A stretch of 64,000 nucleotides of DNA from Leptasterias polaris (lineage: Eukaryota; Echinodermata; Asteroidea; Forcipulatida; Asteriidae): contig JAZGTN010000037.1 in assembly GCA_037783415.1 (NCBI GenBank), positions 1,240,001 through 1,304,000 on the forward strand, given 5' to 3'. Made by a program: the position numbers and the translations under genes. This document shows, piece by piece, positions 62,201 through 64,000 of this stretch (position 1 is the stretch's first letter; each line of letters starts with the position of its first letter). The notes beneath the pieces were generated by a model that searched no databases, had not been told where the DNA came from, and was given only the letters and a program-made list of their open reading frames with translations.

Positions 62201-62680
62201 AGCGCGGTATGTTTATCCGGAGGTCGAAGGTTCAAACCCCAAATTTGTTGTTTGTTTAAAATGCAGTAATTAAAAGAGAACCCATTACAAAAACAGTTTA
62301 AGTTAAAATACATTAAGGGCACCATACATTTGTCATAAAAATTACAAACGGAGTACTTCTTCAAACCCTATCTTTCCTGAATCATTCAAAAATTAACCCG
62401 AGGATTTGGATGATCAAGGCAATAGAGATAAAATAAAAATAAAATTAAAGCAGCCAATCCACAAATACAAATTTCAAAAATGAAAAAAGATAAAAAGAAG
62501 CCTTTCCTAATGGTGGTGGTGAAGATGATCATGTCTAATAATGACCTTACCTGATTACCATATCATGTTCCTGGATGGCCTTGCTCATTTTATCTTCATG
62601 TTTGGCAACATTCAGGTACATGGGGCTGGTGTTGTTGTATTTAGTAGCCAAGGCATCTGCCTCGGGCTTCTCAGCAGATG
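50100..62680 (-). CDS. AASS: Alpha-aminoadipic semialdehyde synthase, saccharopine dehydrogenase part (10 C-terminal exons)
   Basis: AASS is the bifunctional mitochondrial enzyme that starts lysine breakdown. Its C-terminal domain oxidises saccharopine to glutamate and aminoadipate semialdehyde. Ten exons join in phase: 62680-62551, 61851-61741, 56661-56553, 56356-56280, 55849-55615, 54411-54316, 54156-54041, 53041-52953, 51729-51553 and 50215-50100. Diagnostic stretches are [102 protein letters not shown] and [11 protein letters not shown]. The lysine-ketoglutarate reductase half and the Rossmann start lie beyond the right edge. A stand-alone saccharopine dehydrogenase cannot be excluded from this part alone. 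Confidence 0.92.
51120..51312 (-). mobile_element. tRNA-derived SINE, second family
   Basis: On the minus strand, GGGCTAGATAGCTCAGTTGG begins a tRNA-like head with box B GGTTCAAATCC. The acceptor and T stems do not pair well, and a body with AAACTGACTGGG follows. It is best read as a SINE in an AASS intron and not as a functional tRNA gene. Confidence 0.65.
51553..51729 (-). CDS. AASS: AASS exon i
   Basis: The 177-nt exon encodes [38 protein letters not shown] and AAKMIMDG. Acceptor TTTTTCCAG, donor GTGAGT. Confidence 0.93.
52010..52290 (+). mobile_element. 3' fragment of a LINE (non-LTR) ORF
   Basis: Translation gives [11 protein letters not shown] (stop) [13 protein letters not shown], the conserved C-terminal motif of several LINE ORF2 proteins. 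It is interrupted by stops and lies in an AASS intron, antisense to the gene. Confidence 0.65.
52561..52668. mobile_element. Foldback MITE with 54-bp arms and almost no loop
   Basis: Arms around CTATGGCTAAAACTACGACT and AGTCGTAGTTTTAACCATAA form a hairpin of about 54 bp each side with a handful of mismatches. Confidence 0.75.
52953..53041 (-). CDS. AASS: AASS exon h
   Basis: The 89-nt exon encodes [20 protein letters not shown] and HLSHTQGY. It was found because exons g and i do not join in phase without it. Acceptor CAACAG, donor GTAAGC. Confidence 0.85.
53310..53462. repeat. Inverted repeat with 17-bp arms
   Basis: ATGCGTGTAGAGCCTCGA-type arms (GTGCGTGTAGAGCCTCGA at about 53313, TCGAGGCTCTACACGCAT at 53441) enclose about 110 bp. 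This is MITE-like. Confidence 0.65.
54041..54156 (-). CDS. AASS: AASS exon g
   Basis: The 116-nt exon encodes [18 protein letters not shown] and [17 protein letters not shown]. Acceptor TGTTTAG, donor GTAAGA. Confidence 0.86.
54316..54411 (-). CDS. AASS: AASS exon f
   Basis: The 96-nt exon encodes [14 protein letters not shown] then [16 protein letters not shown], in phase 0 at both ends. Confidence 0.9.
54524..54689. mobile_element. 166-bp MITE with CACGTG-containing arms
   Basis: Outer arms CAATCGGCGACC...GTCACGTGAC (54524-54548) and GTCACGTGAC...GTCGCCGATTG (54665-54689), plus inner arms AAACAAACCAAGCAAG / CTTGCTTGGTTTGTTT. Confidence 0.7.
54690..54935 (+). mobile_element. LINE 3' end fragment (CR1/L2-like)
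   Basis: The translated motif [20 protein letters not shown] is a diverged version of the LWNELP...F..LKTHLF tail of the LINE at 58-61 kb. The fragment ends near an ATT-rich tail. Confidence 0.6.
54940..55075 (-). mobile_element. Truncated tRNA-derived SINE
   Basis: The minus strand holds GTGTGGGTTCACGTCCTGG (box B-like) followed by TTCTTGAGCAAGC, the core of the SINE family at 49325. Confidence 0.6.
55615..55849 (-). CDS. AASS: AASS exon e
   Basis: The 235-nt exon encodes [52 protein letters not shown]. It is the longest exon found and the best match to the family. Confidence 0.94.
56280..56356 (-). CDS. AASS: AASS exon d
   Basis: The 77-nt exon encodes [19 protein letters not shown], the family signature of the substrate domain. 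Donor GTAAGT. Confidence 0.92.
56553..56661 (-). CDS. AASS: AASS exon c
   Basis: The 109-nt exon encodes [20 protein letters not shown] and [16 protein letters not shown]. The intron upstream of it (about 5 kb) contains the LINE. Confidence 0.92.
56925..57295 (+). mobile_element. LINE 3' end fragment with (ATA)n tail
   Basis: [20 protein letters not shown] precedes [10 protein letters not shown], the conserved C-terminal LINE motif. The fragment ends in AATAATAATAATAAAA near 57290. Confidence 0.65.
57515..57775 (+). mobile_element. Second LINE 3' end fragment
   Basis: The translation [16 protein letters not shown] is followed by [11 protein letters not shown]. It ends at TATTATTATTT and lies just upstream of the larger LINE copy. 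Confidence 0.65.
58577..59164 (+). pseudogene. LINE APE endonuclease domain
   Basis: Motifs in order: [70 protein letters not shown]. The frame is lost near 59155, and DYMISDV...SDHS continues in the next frame. Confidence 0.85.
59146..59967 (+). pseudogene. LINE endonuclease end and linker
   Basis: The catalytic SDHS motif is near 59197, then a linker with APWYNN, ending [15 protein letters not shown], the usual start of the RT region. It frameshifts near 59960. Confidence 0.8.
59965..61385 (+). pseudogene. LINE reverse transcriptase and C-terminus
   Basis: RT motifs are [62 protein letters not shown] and YADDTQLY (60562-60585), then [12 protein letters not shown] small deletion near 61090 drops residues before [20 protein letters not shown], which continues in another frame to [10 protein letters not shown] and LLKTHLF. 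The YADD catalytic box is intact. Confidence 0.85.
61741..61851 (-). CDS. AASS: AASS exon b
   Basis: The 111-nt exon encodes [19 protein letters not shown] and [17 protein letters not shown]. Acceptor TCTGTTAG, donor GTGAGT. Confidence 0.92.
61990..62260. mobile_element. Two tRNA-derived SINE fragments, head to head
   Basis: A minus-oriented piece with AGAAACTGACCGG resembles the SINE body at 51184. A plus tRNA-like head follows, GGGCTAGATTGCTCAGTTGG...GGTTCAAACCCC (62186-62250). They lie in an AASS intron. Box A and B are recognisable, but no folded tRNA is supported. Confidence 0.55.
62551..62680 (-). CDS. AASS: AASS exon a
   Basis: The 130-nt exon encodes [20 protein letters not shown] and EHDMVIS, the Rossmann-type segment leading into MLPYTFHP. 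Acceptor CTTGAAG, donor GTAAGG. Confidence 0.88.
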
Positions 62681-62914
62681 CTTCAAGAGTGGAAACAAAT
62701 CAAAAACAGTAATAAAGAACTCAAAGTCAAACTTGTGGTTCACAGTTTCTGCGAGTTGGCAAAAGTAAAATGAGTTTCCAAGCGAGGTCCTACAGATCTC
62801 AATGTTTTTATCTGTATCTGTCATTTATGGTTATTGAATTCAAAATATTCTTAAACTTATGACTTGGACTACAAACTTCACCCAAATGTCTCAGGTCTTG
62901 GACTTGTCACTGAG

Positions 62915-64000
62915 GACGAGGACTCGAGGATCGAGGACTCGAGGATCGAGGACTCGAGGATCGAGGACTCGAGGATCGAGGACTCGAGGATCGAGGACTC
63001 GAGGATCGAGGACTCGAGGATCGAGGACTCGAGGATCGAGGACTCGAGGATCGAGGATCGAGGACTCGAGGATCGAGGATCGAGGACTCGAGGATCGAGG
63101 ATCGAGGACTCGAGGACTCGAGGATCCGAGGATCGAGGACTCGAGGATCGAGGACTCGAGGAACGAGGACTCGAGGATCGAGGATCGAGGACTCGAGGAT
63201 CGAGGACTCGAGGACTCGAGGACTCGAGGACTCGAGGACTCGAGGATCGAGGACTCGAGGACTCGAGGATCGAGGACTCGAGGATCGAGGACTCGAGGAT
63301 CGAGGACTCGAGGATCGAGGACTCGAGGATCGAGGACTCGAGGATCGAGGACTCGAGGATCGAGGACTCGAGGATCGAGGACTCGAGGATCGAGGACTCG
63401 AGGATCGAGGACTCGAGGATCGAGGACTCGAGGATCGAGGACACGAGGATCGAGGACACGAGGATCGAGGACTCGAGGATCGGGGACTCGAGGATCGGGG
63501 ACTCGAGGATCGGGGACTCGAGGATCGGGGACTCGAGGATCGGGGACTCGAGGATCGGGGACTCGAGGATCGGGGACTCGAGGATCGGGGACTCGAGGAT
63601 CGGGGACTCGAGGATCGGGGACTCGAGGATCGGGGACTCGAGGAATGGGGACTCGAGGAATGGGGACTCGAGGATTGGGGACTCGAGGATTGGGGACTCG
63701 AGGATTGGGGACTCGAGGATTGGGGACTCGAGGATTGGGGACTCGAGGATTGGGGACTCGAGGATTGGGGACTCGAGGATTGGGGACTCGAGGATTGGGG
63801 ACTCGAGGATTGGGGACTCGAGGATTGGGGACTCGAGGATTGGGGACTCGAGGATTGGGGACTCGAGGATTGGGGACTCGAGGATTGGGGACTCGAGGAT
63901 TGGGGACTCGAGGATTGGGGACTCGAGGATTGGGGACTCGAGGATTGGGGACTCGAGGATTGGGGACTCGAGGATTGGGGACTCGAGGAATGGGGACTCG
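62915..64000. repeat. 7/8-bp minisatellite in AASS intron, grading into 15-bp variants (runs off edge)
   Basis: The first part (62915-63475) is the same two-subunit repeat (CTCGAGGA / TCGAGGA), in the same orientation, as the KIN17 joints. From 63476 it becomes a strict 15-bp repeat: 11 units of ACTCGAGGATCGGGG, two ACTCGAGGAATGGGG, then 21 ACTCGAGGATTGGGG to 63980, with another AATGGGG at the edge. No gene segments are embedded here. Confidence 0.95.

Overview
This is a gene-poor stretch of a metazoan nuclear genome. The genes have GT-AG introns, and there are tRNA-derived SINEs with ATT tails, an APE/RT non-LTR retrotransposon, foldback MITEs and CpG-rich minisatellites. Protein similarity and repeat style suggest a marine invertebrate deuterostome, perhaps an echinoderm, but this is a low-confidence guess. 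Two recognisable genes run on the minus strand, head to tail: AASS (alpha-aminoadipic semialdehyde synthase, saccharopine dehydrogenase part, exons from 62680 down to the stop codon at 50100) and KIN/KIN17 (DNA/RNA-binding protein, exons 1 to 5 from 44456 down to 36959).

The left 37 kb (1-37107) is the striking part. From exon 5 of KIN17 onward the gene has turned into a tandem array. A unit holding most of exon 5, intron 5 (with two nested tRNA-type SINEs), exon 6, intron 6 and the 5' end of exon 7 is repeated 13 times, plus one scrambled partial unit, and the array is still running at the left window edge. Both breakpoints of the unit lie inside exons. Each joint (exon 7 to the next exon 5) is filled by 0.48 to 1.57 kb of a minisatellite made of only two subunits, 8 bp (CTCGAGGA) and 7 bp (TCGAGGA). 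Exon 7, minisatellite and exon 5 therefore form one long fused exon with a normal acceptor and a normal donor. The minisatellite has no stop codon in most frames on either strand, so each fused exon stays open, but by arithmetic only one of 13 (31258-31937) keeps exon 7 and exon 5 in the same frame. The KIN17 C-terminus (beyond about residue 288) is not in the window.

Units are nearly identical but carry linked markers that sort them into interleaved types: an intron-6 SNP that tracks minisatellite length, a 675-bp segment in only two units, SINE variants and a 1.32-kb TIR transposon. These record a history of block duplication and exchange.

37-44.5 kb holds KIN17 introns. 44.5-50.1 kb is intergenic, with a TATG microsatellite, a 12-bp minisatellite, foldback elements and an intact SINE. 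50.1-62.7 kb is AASS, whose last exon is partly triplicated and whose introns hold a frameshifted CR1/L2-like LINE, LINE 3' fragments and MITEs. At 62.9-64 kb the same 7/8-bp minisatellite reappears in the next AASS intron and grades into homogenised 15-bp variants. It is the only other copy in the window and a candidate source for the KIN17 filler.
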